Positions 18,140-28,600 of a stretch of DNA of 46,582 nucleotides are shown here, piece after piece (position 1 is the first letter of the stretch; the number at the start of each line of letters is the position of its first letter). Where the stretch lies: IMG/VR virus record IMGVR_UViG_3300025886_000048, positions 1-46,582 of that record. The stretch is one strand, 5' to 3'. The position numbers were made by a program, and so were the translations under genes. Source of the DNA: a virus. The notes under the pieces were generated by a model. It saw only the letters and a list, made by a program, of their open reading frames with translations. It made no database searches and was not told the origin of the DNA.

Positions 18140-19057
18140 TTAAGTTGTTGTAACAACTGAAGTTGCTTGGAGATAATTGCTTATTTCTAACTGCATAGTA
18201 AAATCTGTTAGAGGTTTTATCAAATAAGCTTGCGTATATAAATAATAAGTATAACTTTGACCAGGGGTAAGTCCAGTTTTTAAAATATTAATTGGAGAAA
18301 TAGTAACTAAATTGTCAGTAGTGTTATCCCAATTCCATAATTGGGTAGTATTAGAAAAAGGACCATAAAGATCAATATCATCATCATCTATAATAATAGA
18401 AGATGAAACAGGAGAAGTAGGAGAAAACGTAATTCTAGGTCCTCCTGTGTATTGGGGGCCAAAATTTCCCGAGTCTTGGGTTGATTGAAGATGTCCTATA
18501 GTTAAAATAACTTTTCCACTTACAGGTGCTACAAATTCCCATTTTAAATCAGATGAAGCAAACCATTCATTTTTTAACATACTTCCCGTAGATTTATTTA
18601 CTAATCTAAAGTCTAACTGTTTAGGAGCAGCATCCAAAAGTTCAATAGCTTGTTCGCCTTCTAAAGATTGGGATGTAAAAGGAGCATAAGAGGCACTAGT
18701 AACAAAAAATGAGGTAGGTACATAACTTGCAGTGCCATATAATGAGCCTGTAAGACTAGAAGCACTTATTATAGAGCCTGTAATTGATATAGTAGTAGAA
18801 GCTCCTGTTTCAGTATTTTCTTGTAAATTATGAGGAGGACCTTGAGATCCTGAAGGACCTATGGGACCTAAGGGGCCTTGTTCTCCTTGAAGCCCCTGTG
18901 AGCCTGAAGGGCCTATGGGTCCTATAGAACCTGTTAATCCAGGAATACCTTGGGAACCTGAGGGACCTGGAAAACCTGTTAGGCCTGGTTTCCCATATCG
19001 TGAAGTAGGAAGGCTTACATTAACAATATTATTATTTTCAGAAACATTATTGTTCAT
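18140..19057 (-). CDS. Collagen-like tail fibre protein (paralogue B)
   Basis: A 305-residue protein in three parts. Residues 1-20 are an Asn-rich N-terminus. Residues 21-75 form a Pro-rich collagen-like Gly-X-Y segment ([20 protein letters not shown], with [10 protein letters not shown] repeats). A 'GSLYGTASY' linker follows and then a C-terminal globular domain of about 190 residues ([14 protein letters not shown], then a beta-rich [12 protein letters not shown] stretch). It overlaps its neighbour by ATGA and is its paralogue: both share the linker, the 'SLYGTAS' motif and the PKQL start of the C-terminal domain. It is probably a host-contact fibre; the target is unknown. Confidence 0.8.
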   Translation of the reverse strand: MNNNVSENNNIVNVSLPTSRYGKPGLTGFPGPSGSQGIPGLTGSIGPIGPSGSQGLQGEQGPLGPIGPSGSQGPPHNLQENTETGASTTISITGSIISASSLTGSLYGTASYVPTSFFVTSASYAPFTSQSLEGEQAIELLDAAPKQLDFRLVNKSTGSMLKNEWFASSDLKWEFVAPVSGKVILTIGHLQSTQDSGNFGPQYTGGPRITFSPTSPVSSSIIIDDDDIDLYGPFSNTTQLWNWDNTTDNLVTISPINILKTGLTPGQSYTYYLYTQAYLIKPLTDFTMQLEISNYLQATSVVTTT

Positions 19058-20079
19058 AATATTTCTATTACCCTAAAATAGGTATTAGTAAAATTCCAAG
19101 TTACAGGGCTTGAAGCATTAAGATAAGCATAAATTGTATATTCATTTCCTGATGTGAGTCCTGTTATAGCTTGAGAATACCCTGTTGATGAAATAGTAAC
19201 ATCAAAATGGGTTGGGAATAATAAAACATTAATGTACTCAGTCCACTGAGGATCAATAGCAGAACCTGTTCCTTGCATGTAAGCATTCCAAGTTTCTCCA
19301 TTTAGATCATACCATTGTGAACTTGTTGATGGGGGTCTATTAGTGGCATATAATTTAGTAAAAGTAGGGGAAGTTGCACTTTTTAACATAAAACCTATAT
19401 CAACTATAACATTACCACTTTCGGGTGCTGTAAAATTCCAGACTAGTGAAGAGCTATTAGCATACCAATCATTATTAAAATCAGTTTTAACTGATGAAAA
19501 ATTTACTTCATTAAAATAGAGTTGTTTGGGCATCCCTGATAGTATAGCAAGGGATTGGGAACCATCTAATGAAGTAGCAGCAAATGAAGCATATGAGGCT
19601 GAAATTGCATTATCAGCATTTTCAGCCCAACTTGCAGTACCATATAAAGAACCAGTAAAACTAGAAGCGCTTATTATAGAACCTGTAATGGGTATAGTAG
19701 TAAAAGCACCTTGTTCGGTTACTTCTTGTAAGGTCCCTAAAGGACCTTGAGGACCTTGTGAACCAGAAGGACCTTGAGAGCCAGAAGGACCTTGTTCACC
19801 TTGGGGTCCTTGTGAACCGGAAGGACCTTGGGGGCCAGAAGGACCTTGTTCACCTTGGGGTCCTTGTGAGCCTGAAGGACCTTGTTCCCCTTGGGGTCCT
19901 TGTAACCCAAATACTGTAGAAGATACAGTGGCAGTATTAGAGGGAGGAGTGGTAACAGATATGTTATTACCTGTAGTGGATGTTACAGTTATAACATTAT
20001 TTTTTTCAGTACTAACACTATTTTGGGAAGTAGAAACTGTAATGTTAGTATTTTCAGTATTTTTAACATTTACAGCCAT
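19054..20079 (-). CDS. Collagen-like tail fibre protein (paralogue A)
   Basis: A 341-residue protein using the ATG at 20079 ([15 protein letters not shown]...), which overlaps the upstream stop as TAATG. A longer in-frame extension to 20151 runs through the upstream gene and is not needed. Residues 1-60 are Thr/Asn-rich. Residues about 65-110 are a collagen-like [12 protein letters not shown] repeat. Residues about 115-160 carry [20 protein letters not shown] and [14 protein letters not shown], and the C-terminal domain of about 180 residues starts [13 protein letters not shown]. The same architecture in the next gene indicates a tandem duplication. The likely role is a receptor-binding fibre. 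Confidence 0.82.
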   Translation of the reverse strand: MAVNVKNTENTNITVSTSQNSVSTEKNNVITVTSTTGNNISVTTPPSNTATVSSTVFGLQGPQGEQGPSGSQGPQGEQGPSGPQGPSGSQGPQGEQGPSGSQGPSGSQGPQGPLGTLQEVTEQGAFTTIPITGSIISASSFTGSLYGTASWAENADNAISASYASFAATSLDGSQSLAILSGMPKQLYFNEVNFSSVKTDFNNDWYANSSSLVWNFTAPESGNVIVDIGFMLKSATSPTFTKLYATNRPPSTSSQWYDLNGETWNAYMQGTGSAIDPQWTEYINVLLFPTHFDVTISSTGYSQAITGLTSGNEYTIYAYLNASSPVTWNFTNTYFRVIEIL

Positions 20080-20480
20080 TAGAATGATCCTAAAGTTACA
20101 TTCTTGGATAATCTTACAGAACCCTCTAATAAACGCGTTACTACAACACAATCATTACTGCCTGAAGCTATTTCTAGGTCGTACTGAGCGCTTGCAAAGT
20201 CTAATTGGGAAGAGCTTACTGATGAAATATAAATTCCTATAGTACCTGATGTAGGTGGGTTTAAACCTCCTGATCCACTCATATTAAGTCCAGTACCACA
20301 AGGGCCTAAACTGCTAGAGAGAGTTAGGTATAGTGTTTCAGATCCAGCAGTAGGGCGAAGTTGCATCCTTGCGTTATATCCTGTTAAATCTATAGGGTCA
20401 CCGTTTGAATCTGTGTAAGCTATTTCAAAATCTACAGTAGTACCTTGTTCGATAGTAAAATTATATTTTCCAGCAGCCAT
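20079..20480 (-). CDS. Small virion/baseplate-upper-like protein
   Basis: A 133-residue protein beginning [20 protein letters not shown], followed by [21 protein letters not shown] associate this N-terminal pattern with small virion structural proteins in marine T4-like phages and with Ig-like upper baseplate (BppU-type) domains. The remainder is a beta-rich sequence ([19 protein letters not shown]). It overlaps the collagen-like gene by TAATG, so it may be an adaptor that anchors the fibre to the particle (inference). An ATATTTAT element lies 17 bases upstream. Confidence 0.7.
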   Translation of the reverse strand: MAAGKYNFTIEQGTTVDFEIAYTDSNGDPIDLTGYNARMQLRPTAGSETLYLTLSSSLGPCGTGLNMSGSGGLNPPTSGTIGIYISSVSSSQLDFASAQYDLEIASGSNDCVVVTRLLEGSVRLSKNVTLGSF

Positions 20481-20497
20481 GAGTTTGGGGTTTGGAT

Positions 20498-20506
20498 ATA
20501 AATATT
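20498..20506 (-). promoter_or_regulatory. AATATTTAT element upstream of the BppU-like gene
   Basis: TAATATTTATATCC on the coding strand, 17 bases before the ATG at 20480. Confidence 0.4.
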
Positions 20507-20516
20507 ACAAAGGGAA

Positions 20517-20801
20517 TTAGATTTCTAAATTAGGGTACCATTCATTAGGATTAGGAGGATAAGAAATACGTACATCATCTCTCCAATACCAATCACCAAT
20601 CCCATTAATCAATTCAATATAATCAGCAAGGGATTGTTCATCATTAAAAATACTTAAAAATTGTTGACCTGTGGTTAATGTTTGTTCAGGTTCTATATAA
20701 CCAATTTGTTGGGGTGTTAGCTCAATTCCATTAGAATATGCAACCCAAAATTTGGGTCCTGTTTCTTCTGTGCATTGGAAAGTAGTAGTAGTTAATTGCA
20801 T
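20517..20801 (-). CDS. Small hypothetical protein of the fibre island
   Basis: A 94-residue acidic protein (start MQLTTTTFQCTEETGPKFWV) with a Trp/Tyr-rich C-terminus (ELINGIGDWYWRDDVRISYP). No membrane segment or known domain is visible. It lies between the DUF285 protein and the BppU-like protein, each with a gap of about 20-40 bases, and is preceded by a variant element (AATATTTAA) 10 bases before the ATG. A small chaperone or fibre accessory role is possible but unsupported. Confidence 0.55.
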   Translation of the reverse strand: MQLTTTTFQCTEETGPKFWVAYSNGIELTPQQIGYIEPEQTLTTGQQFLSIFNDEQSLADYIELINGIGDWYWRDDVRISYPPNPNEWYPNLEI

Positions 20802-20811
20802 TTTTTTAAAT

Positions 20812-20820
20812 TTAAATATT
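20812..20820 (-). promoter_or_regulatory. AATATTTAA variant upstream of the gene at 20801
   Basis: A one-base variant of the element (AATATTTAA), 10 bases before the ATG. Weakest copy in the set. Confidence 0.3.
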
Positions 20821-22843
20821 ATTGACCGTTATCTCCGGCATCTATAATAGTCCACCCATAAGTTCCTGTAAGTAAAGTTCTAGCTGAACCCGCTATAGAT
20901 CCAGAATATTGTTGGAGATTAGCTTCAAAAGTTACATTAGATTGTATATTAGGAGCTTGAGCAGCCCATCCTATAAGTAAATTACTATAATTCTCATCTG
21001 AGAAGCCCCAAGCATTTCGGAACATTAAAGTACAATTTGTTACATTGCTTATATCCCAATTTCCGATATCTTGATTAAATCCAGTACCCGTAACACTATT
21101 ACCAGTTCTCATAAACATCCGATAAAGATTAGTAGCTGATCCTATATTCCACCCACTAATATCTTGGTCAAAATCAAGGCATTCATAAAACATATTGTTA
21201 AAATCAGTAACATTGCTAACATCCCAACTGCTGATATCTTGATTAAAGGCATCCGCATTATTAAATGTAGAAGCCATACTAGTTATATTAGATGTATTCC
21301 ACCCTGTTATATCACCATTAAAAGAAGTTGCATTAAAAAATAAACTATTTAAAGAAGTATGATTTGAAATTGATGAAGACCAAGAATTTAAAGGTTGGTT
21401 GAATGACGATGCTCCGCTGAACATTTCAGTTATATTATTAGAAGAGCTCATATCCCAACTATCTAGAGGATGGTTAAAAGAAGAAGCACCTTCAAACATG
21501 CCCAAAAAGTTAGTACCTGAACTTACATTCCATTCACTAATGTCTTGGTTAAAAGAAGTGGCTTGAAGAAAAACTTCTCGGAAGTTAGTTATATTAGAAA
21601 CATCCCAAGAAGAAGATATATCATTATTAAATGCTGTAGCACCATAGAACATTCTATATAAACTAGTAACATTTGAAGTGTCCCAATTATTTAAAGGTTG
21701 GTTAAAAGATGTCGCTCTAACAAACATAAATTCTAAACCATTATTGGATGTTGGTGAAGCTGACCAATTTCCTATAGGTTGGTTGAAAGAATTATTATCA
21801 CCAAACATTCTATAGAATGAAGTTACATTAGATACATCCCACCCACTAATATCTTGGTTAAAAGCATTAGAATTAGCAAACATATACCCCATATCTGTTG
21901 CAGAACCTACATTCCATCCCCCAATATCTTGGTTAAAGGAATCTGCATTATTAAACATATTGCTAAAACCAGTAACATTGCTCACATCCCAACTTGATAT
22001 ATCCTGATTAAATGCTGTAGTACTCGAAAACATACTAGTCATATTAAGTACTGATGATATATCTAAGTTAATAATTTCAGGATTATTATATGGGGTATTC
22101 GAAAACATACCACCCATACTAGTACAATTACTAGTGTCCCAATTAGAAAATGACCCTGTAAATGCCGAATTAGCAAATACGTTATCTAAAGCATATGGGG
22201 GGCTAGTAGTACCCAATGTAAGAGTAGCATACCAATTTAAATTGGGGTTAGCATTAGTGCCATTTAACATAGTTCTAAGGTCACCCGTAAAGGGACTACC
22301 AGATGTAGACCAGTTAGAAAAGTCACCAGTCAAATTATCATTATTAACAAAGAGACCAAATCCTGCACCTCTTGGAAAATCTCTAGACCCAAAATCAGGA
22401 ACATCCGTAGCAGTCATATACCAATTTTCACAATTATGAAATATTTTATCAGTTACATATAAAATAGTAGGACCCCAAGATTTTACATTTATTAATTTAA
22501 GCCTATCATTAGTATCTGTTGTAGTTGATCCATCTTGGGTTGCCCATGAAATATGATCTACACCACTAGAGGCATTTTCAGAAATAACAATATCGTATTC
22601 CCCTCCTGAGCTATAAGTGTGGGTGACTTCAGATTGGTTCCAAGAAGTTATATCATCTTCTGTACCATCCCCCCATGAAACTTTAAAATTATAAGATCCA
22701 TTAGAAGTAAGGGGAAGCCTATAAGAAAAAAAATCAGTACTTCCTGCTTCAATATTCCTTGTATCTATAGTAAAATTAAAAGGTAAAACATTTGTTGATG
22801 TTCTTGGATAAGCGGCAGCAGATAATTCAAAAAGAAAAGCCAT
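20819..22843 (-). CDS. DUF285 (BspA-like) repeat surface/fibre protein with PKD-like N-terminus
   Basis: A 674-residue protein using the ATG at 22843 (MAFLFELSAAAYPRTS); a TTG two codons earlier would overlap the upstream stop. Residues 45-95 resemble a PKD-type Ig fold (KVSWGDGTEDDITSWNQSEV, then HTYSSGGEYDIVISE). Residues about 150-600 consist of many repeats of about 25 residues of the kind FNQDISSWDVSNVTDFNNMF, the DUF285 leucine-rich-like repeat of Mycoplasma and marine Bacteroidota surface proteins. The C-terminus (YSNLLIGWAAQAPNIQSN, then YGWTIIDAGDNG) is the usual cap of this family. Such proteins are adhesins; here it is probably a virion protein binding the host or a surface polymer (inference). 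Confidence 0.88.
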   Translation of the reverse strand: MAFLFELSAAAYPRTSTNVLPFNFTIDTRNIEAGSTDFFSYRLPLTSNGSYNFKVSWGDGTEDDITSWNQSEVTHTYSSGGEYDIVISENASSGVDHISWATQDGSTTTDTNDRLKLINVKSWGPTILYVTDKIFHNCENWYMTATDVPDFGSRDFPRGAGFGLFVNNDNLTGDFSNWSTSGSPFTGDLRTMLNGTNANPNLNWYATLTLGTTSPPYALDNVFANSAFTGSFSNWDTSNCTSMGGMFSNTPYNNPEIINLDISSVLNMTSMFSSTTAFNQDISSWDVSNVTGFSNMFNNADSFNQDIGGWNVGSATDMGYMFANSNAFNQDISGWDVSNVTSFYRMFGDNNSFNQPIGNWSASPTSNNGLEFMFVRATSFNQPLNNWDTSNVTSLYRMFYGATAFNNDISSSWDVSNITNFREVFLQATSFNQDISEWNVSSGTNFLGMFEGASSFNHPLDSWDMSSSNNITEMFSGASSFNQPLNSWSSSISNHTSLNSLFFNATSFNGDITGWNTSNITSMASTFNNADAFNQDISSWDVSNVTDFNNMFYECLDFDQDISGWNIGSATNLYRMFMRTGNSVTGTGFNQDIGNWDISNVTNCTLMFRNAWGFSDENYSNLLIGWAAQAPNIQSNVTFEANLQQYSGSIAGSARTLLTGTYGWTIIDAGDNGQ

Positions 22844-22845
22844 TA

Positions 22846-24714
22846 TCAAGTAGTTGCTCGTTCACCTGTTAAAGTCCATGTATCTGTATTAACTCTTTTT
22901 AGTGCTATAACAGCGTTCTGACCAGATGTTACAAGAGTTGCTGATGAATTTACTGTGACTCCGCTTCCTGCTGCTATAGTAATAGGAAAGGCATTACCCT
23001 GTTCAAAAGCTACTTCACATGAATCAGGCCATGAAACATCTGATTGAGGAGGGACTGTGTAAGTAGCTCCTGGGGAGGAAGGGGAACATTTTATATAGGT
23101 TAAATTATCACTTAAAGCAAGTGTTCTTCCTGTACTTTCTAAAGAAACTGAAAAAGAAGTACCAGCTTGTCCTGCAGGTCCTACAGGTCCAACAGGACCT
23201 TGTAAAGCGGGATTATCTACTTTAGTTAATTGAAAATATCCTTGTTGGGCATTACAAGTAGCACTAGTAGCATAATTAGCAACCCTTATTTCTACTTGTT
23301 CATTTCCATTAGGTAAATAAATAACTCTACTTATAGTACAGCTAGCCTCATCAGCACCACTAGCATTTCTTATATACCCATAGGCTCTACCTTCTACTTC
23401 AACTCCATCAACATATACATTCATACCAGGAGTTGTTCTTTGCCCTCCTACATTAAATGCTACTAAAGCATCAACTTGATAATACCCAGCTTCAGAAACA
23501 GTAATTTTTGTAGCAGATCCAGTTTCAGGAGTTAAAGAATTTCCTTGATTATATTCAATTTGATTAAATTGAACAGCAATTGCGGTTGTTACATTATAAT
23601 TTACAGTAGTATCTACAAGAAATAATCCTGTTGATTTAAATGAGGGTTGTAAACCTAGATTAATAGAAGATGCTAAGGAAAAATCTACAATAGAACCTGA
23701 TGTAGTAAGTGAACCTGTAATGTTAGTATCTCCTATTACATCTAAACTACCAGTAACACTAACACTGCCTGTGAATATATGAGTATCATCTAAACTATCA
23801 CCAAATTTAGTTGAACCCGATGAATAAATTATTGATGAAGATTCATAATTTGTTACTAATACATTAACAGAAGCAGTGCCATATATTGTAACATCTCCTG
23901 TTACTTCCAATGCTCCACTAATTGCAGCGCTTCCCGTGTATGGGAATGGATCTTCGTTAAATGACGAAGTAGGAACGGCAGTAGCAACCCAATTTTCGTT
24001 ACCAATCCAAGCATACCCCGGTTGGATATTAGGAATATCATTACTTCTACCAATAGCTGATACTAATATTTCTCCCGAGTTTTGTTGTCTTCTTGCAACT
24101 TTACCAACGTTTTGTATTAGGGCACTTCCTGTGGGTTTTACATTTGTAAGACCTCCACCTACCTGGACATAGAGTATATCACCTTCTTGAAAATCATTAG
24201 GGGCTATTTGGGTATTGACATTATCTAAAGCTCCTAATGCTACCATTTGGGTATTAACATTAGCACCTACAGTTTCATAAGCTAAACCATATGAAGGCAT
24301 TAAAGAGGGATTTAGAGCATCTGCTCTTCTAACTTCAGCTCTATTTTGCCCATTGTTAAATCCTACAACTCTTAAGGGGTCTCCCTTAGTTACAGCTTCA
24401 ATCGTTCTTACTTCAATACTTGTTCTATCCGAATAATCGAATGAAAGATTCCCACTCCCATCAGTTCTAAGAACCATAAATTCAGTTCCATCTGTGTCAG
24501 GATAATTAAGTCCTGAAGCTGTTAAGTATTGTATTTCAGTAGAGCCTGTTACTATAAGGCTTCCTGAGATTATAGCACTGCCCGTGTACGGAAAAACAGC
24601 TCCCCCAAAATTAACTAGAGAACCTGTTCCGTCATAAAAATTTGTACCATCGGTTTGTATAACCCTTTGGTACGTATTTTCTATATTTTGCCCTGTTAAA
24701 TCAGGTAGTGCCAT
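22846..24714 (-). CDS. C1q-like, collagen-containing tail fibre protein
   Basis: A 622-residue modular fibre. The N-terminal 330 residues are 'TGS' rich with segments such as YTGSAIISGSLIVTGSTEIQ and the FTGSVSVTGSLDVIGDTNIT repeat-like strand pattern found in marine phage fibres. Residues about 350-500 look like a C1q/TNF-like jelly-roll (AVQFNQIEYNQG, then AGYYQVDALVAFNVGGQRTT). A short collagen-like piece follows (GPVGPVGPAGQAG), and then a C-terminal domain of about 105 residues ending in a Trp strand (VNTDTWTLTGERATT). C1q-like domains usually trimerise and bind ligands. A 2-base gap separates it from the DUF285 gene. Confidence 0.82.
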   Translation of the reverse strand: MALPDLTGQNIENTYQRVIQTDGTNFYDGTGSLVNFGGAVFPYTGSAIISGSLIVTGSTEIQYLTASGLNYPDTDGTEFMVLRTDGSGNLSFDYSDRTSIEVRTIEAVTKGDPLRVVGFNNGQNRAEVRRADALNPSLMPSYGLAYETVGANVNTQMVALGALDNVNTQIAPNDFQEGDILYVQVGGGLTNVKPTGSALIQNVGKVARRQQNSGEILVSAIGRSNDIPNIQPGYAWIGNENWVATAVPTSSFNEDPFPYTGSAAISGALEVTGDVTIYGTASVNVLVTNYESSSIIYSSGSTKFGDSLDDTHIFTGSVSVTGSLDVIGDTNITGSLTTSGSIVDFSLASSINLGLQPSFKSTGLFLVDTTVNYNVTTAIAVQFNQIEYNQGNSLTPETGSATKITVSEAGYYQVDALVAFNVGGQRTTPGMNVYVDGVEVEGRAYGYIRNASGADEASCTISRVIYLPNGNEQVEIRVANYATSATCNAQQGYFQLTKVDNPALQGPVGPVGPAGQAGTSFSVSLESTGRTLALSDNLTYIKCSPSSPGATYTVPPQSDVSWPDSCEVAFEQGNAFPITIAAGSGVTVNSSATLVTSGQNAVIALKRVNTDTWTLTGERATT

Positions 24715-24715
24715 C

Positions 24716-25288
24716 TTAACCTATTTTAGACAACCCTGTTAATACTCCTTCAATGATGGTTTTCTTTTGGTTAGAAGTGATTTTATTTTCTTGTAAGTAA
24801 GTACCAACAAGATTGTTGAGTTTATCCTTTTTAATTGAAAGATTTTCTAAATTAATATCTTCCTTAATCAACAATCGTAGTAGGGTAATGATATGTTCCC
24901 TTTCGTGGAGAGTCACGCTATTTTTAACATTACTTACAGAAACTTCAGGTTTAGATTCAGTTAATACTTTAGTGTCTTGTTGAGATTTGACTTCTACAGT
25001 AACTTTTCTAGAAGTGTCTACGGTAAATTTAGATTCCCAAGGAGTAAAATAAGTATCTTCAGCAATTACTTCTAATTTTAAATTACCCTCAGTACTTTCA
25101 TCTAATAATCCTTTAAGCTTTTTTATTGGGATTTGGCATTTGCCTGTAGAACTGATAGTTCCATTAAACATAAGACTTAAATCCTCAGATTCTACTAATA
25201 GACGTGCTCTACTATTTTTTAGTGAGGCACCCTCTAATTTTATATTACACTCAAAGAGTTCAGTTTTATCTGTAAATAATTTATACAT
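24716..25288 (-). CDS. Conserved-looking virion-associated protein
   Basis: A 190-residue protein. Its N-terminal half (FECNIKLEGASLKNSRARLL, then EDTYFTPWESKFTVD) contains a Lys-rich strand pattern, and its C-terminal half is helical and charged (RKVTVEVKSQQDTKVLTESK, then helical RLLIKEDINLENLSIKKDKL). The N-terminal LEGASLKN and TYFTPWE motifs recall structural proteins of T4-like marine phages; I know no function. It is coupled by TAATG to the next upstream gene and lies one base from the C1q-like gene, suggesting a role with the fibres or their adaptors. Confidence 0.7.
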   Translation of the reverse strand: MYKLFTDKTELFECNIKLEGASLKNSRARLLVESEDLSLMFNGTISSTGKCQIPIKKLKGLLDESTEGNLKLEVIAEDTYFTPWESKFTVDTSRKVTVEVKSQQDTKVLTESKPEVSVSNVKNSVTLHEREHIITLLRLLIKEDINLENLSIKKDKLNNLVGTYLQENKITSNQKKTIIEGVLTGLSKIG

Positions 25289-25605
25289 TACACATCTATT
25301 TTTATATCAATTCCTAATACTTCCTTAGCAACTAATGCTACGTCCGTAATACGTATTTGCCTTTTTTTAACTTCTTTGGTTTCTTTGTATTCTACGCCCT
25401 CTATTTGACATATAAGTTTTATAAAGCGTTTTTTCTTTTTTTCGTCTTTAAAGACGTCTCCGTACGCTTTACCTGCCTTTACAACTTCTTTAACTAACGC
25501 ACAATCGTCCCAAGTGAATGGGTTCGTGCTTTGTCTTGCTCCAAATGGGTTTGTGTTCCAAGCAAAATTAGCATTCCCCCATTCAAATGGTGTTCGTGAA
25601 GCCAT
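25288..25605 (-). CDS. Small hypothetical virion-region protein
   Basis: A 105-residue protein beginning MASRTPFEWGNANFAWNTNP with a Trp/Asn-rich N-terminus, then a Lys-rich helical middle (DVFKDEKKKKRFIKLICQIE) and the C-terminus ALVAKEVLGIDIKIDV. It has no membrane segment or recognisable motif. It is the first gene downstream of the giant SHAEG protein (3-base gap), coupled by TAATG to the next gene. A small virion adaptor is possible; the family is unknown to me. Confidence 0.6.
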   Translation of the reverse strand: MASRTPFEWGNANFAWNTNPFGARQSTNPFTWDDCALVKEVVKAGKAYGDVFKDEKKKKRFIKLICQIEGVEYKETKEVKKRQIRITDVALVAKEVLGIDIKIDV

Positions 25606-25608
25606 ATA

Positions 25609-28600
25609 TTATTTTATCTTTAAGAAATAGGTACCTGGGTCTGAGGGGTCTTCTTCTCTCCAAATTCTATTAGTTTCTGTTGGTTCTGAAGTTGGAAGAG
25701 AGGCAGCATCTAAGTAGATACCATTAGCATAGTTTACAACTAAAATATTTTTTCTACCTGCATCACTTACTCCATTACCTATTACAAATAAAGCGTCTGA
25801 AATGTTTGATAAACCTGCAGCAACTGAACCCGAATTGTTATACTGGCCTATTACTGTTTGGTGATTTCTTCCATCTTTTAGAGCTTGACCATGTACATGA
25901 GTGTAATCATGGGAACCTGTTGAAAAAGCACCTCCCACATGAGTAAAGTCACCACTTGCTAAAGATTTAAACCCTTCAGCATGGCTATAAACTCCAGAAG
26001 CAGATGTTAATTGTCCTTCGGCGTGTGCTGCTATTCCACCAGCATAGGTAGCATTACCTTCAGCATGTGAATATTGCCCCTCAGCAACTGAAAGATAACC
26101 TTCAGCATGTGAGTAATTACCTAAAGCTTTAGTATCCCAACCTTCAGCATGTGAATAATCACCTGATGCTGAGGTTATTCTACCTTCAGCGTGTGTATAT
26201 TGTCCTTCAGTTAAAGTATCTCTACCTTCAGTGTGTGAATACCATCCTTGAGCTGTGGTTTCAAGACCTTCAGCATGAGATGCTCTACCACTAGATAACG
26301 TACTTTGACCTTCAGCATGAGCCCAACTATTTGAAGCGGTTGTAAAATACCCTTCAGTATGAGATCCTTCTCCACTTGCTAAGGTATTTTGACCTTCAGC
26401 GTGAGCACTATCCCCACTTGCTGTTGTTGATTCACCTTCAGCGTGAGAAGATGGAGCAGAAGCTATTGTAGTGAAACCTTCAGCATGAGAATTACCTCCG
26501 GATGCTATTGTACTTCTACCTTCAGCATGATCATAACTTTGTTGAGCTTGAGTATTTAAACCTTCAGCATGGGAATTTTCACCGGTTGCTGAGGTTTGCT
26601 GCCCATGAGCAAATGAATTAAATTGTACAACATTATTAGGATCACCTTGGGCCATACTTCCCGTAATGAGAACACCGCGGGAAGAAGTAACCCATAAATT
26701 ATTTGCTGTTACGTGCCAATCGTCGTCTTCCCCCCCTGAACCTGTGTTAATTGTAAGAATTTCAGTAGTACCATCCCCTTGATAAAAAGTAATTTCGTTA
26801 AGGTTAACAGATGATGAGTAATAAAATGAACCAGTATCAACAACAGAGTATGAACCTGTATATTCAAATTGACCTGTTGTTGGGTTAAATACTACAACGT
26901 TAGTACCACTACCATTAGTATCTTCTGGGATGGCTGCCCATAAAGCACCACTTGCACTTATATCGTTACTTGCAGTAACTGAAGCGTTTAATGTGATAGC
27001 ATTAGAATTAAATAATGCTAGATTGCTTCTGTTAAGATCATTAATGCCATTACCAATGATCATTAATGAATCAGAATTAGCAATATTCCATTGACCTTGA
27101 ACATGTTGGTTTTCACCTTGAGCAATAGTCCCTAAACCTTCGGCGTGTGAAGATTTACCGGAAGCAACTGTACTTGAACCTTCAGCATGAGAATTTAGTG
27201 ATGTTGCTTGTGTGTCTTGCCCTTCAGCATGAGATGATTGACCCGAAGCTAATGAACCTGAACCTTCAGAGTGAGCATATAAGCCTGAGGATATTGTACT
27301 AACACCTTCAGCATGTGATTGATCCCCTGAAGCTAAGGTGTTGTTACCTTCGGCATGAGCTTCTTGTCCAGAAGCTATAGTTGATTGTCCTTCAGCATGG
27401 GAATATACTCCTGAAGCTGTGGTGAATCTACCTTCAGAGTGGGCAGCAAAAGCAGATGCTAAAGTGTTTTGTCCTTCAGCATGGCTTGAAGCACCACTAG
27501 CAGTAGTAAATCTACCTTCGGAGTGTGCTGCTTTGTTACTAGCTAAAGTAGTATCACCCTCAGCATGAGATACAGGTCCTAATGCTAATGTATTTATACC
27601 TTCAGCGTGGGATCTTTCTCCCAAAGCTACAGTATTTTCACCTTCAGCATGAGAAGATAATCCAATAGATATGGTATTCCAACCTTCAGCATGAGACCAA
27701 CTTCCAGAAGCTATTGATCCTGAACCTTCAGCATGAGAGAAGCTCCCAGAGGCTAATGTGTATTGGCCTTCAGCGTGTGATGCTTCACCAAATGCTTCTG
27801 TTTCTTTACCTTCAGCGTGAGATGTTAAGCCTGAAGCTGAAGTGAAATAACCTTCAGCATGGGATTGATCTCCTATAGCTAGAGTATTATTACCTTCAGC
27901 ATGAGAGGAATTTCCTTCAGCAATTGTATAAAAACCTTCAGCGTGAGCATATCCTCCTAAAACTTTTGCATAAAAACCTTCTGCATGGGATGCAACTGCA
28001 AGTTCTCCTGTAGAAGTATACCATCCTTCGGTATGAGAAGTACTTCCACTAGCTATTGTATATTGACCTTCAGCATGTGAGGTGGGACCATAACTAACGT
28101 TATGTCGACCTTCTGCGTGAGAATAATCACCTTTAGATACATTTTGACCTCCTTCAACATGAGAATAAGAACCCGAGGTTATGTTAGAAACCCCTTCTAC
28201 GTGAGAACCTATTGCGGGGAGGGCAGTGTAATTAAGATGTCCTTCGGCATGTGACCAAGATGCATAGGTTATAGTATTTTCACCTTCAGCATGGGAATAT
28301 ATTCCATTGGTGTTAGTGTTAGACCCCTCAGCGTGACTTCCTATGGCTCCAATGTTTGAGGTGGTATCTTTACCTTCAGCGTGGGAGTAAAGCGCAAAAG
28401 CATTTGTACCATGTCCTTCGGCATGGGAGTATTGACCACTAGCGACTGTAGATTGTCCCTCAGCATGGGCCCCCACACCATTAGAAGTTGTATTGTTACC
28501 TTCAGCATGTGAATAGTTACCATTTGCTTCTGAAAAGTATCCTTCAGCATGTGAGTAATCACCTGCTGCAGTTGTGTTTCTACCTTCAGCATGTGAATAC

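Noticed and set aside
20080-20151. Longer start for the collagen-like gene at 20151
   Set aside because: The extension lies in the coding end of the BppU-like gene and contains no recognisable feature; TAATG at 20079 is the pattern used elsewhere.
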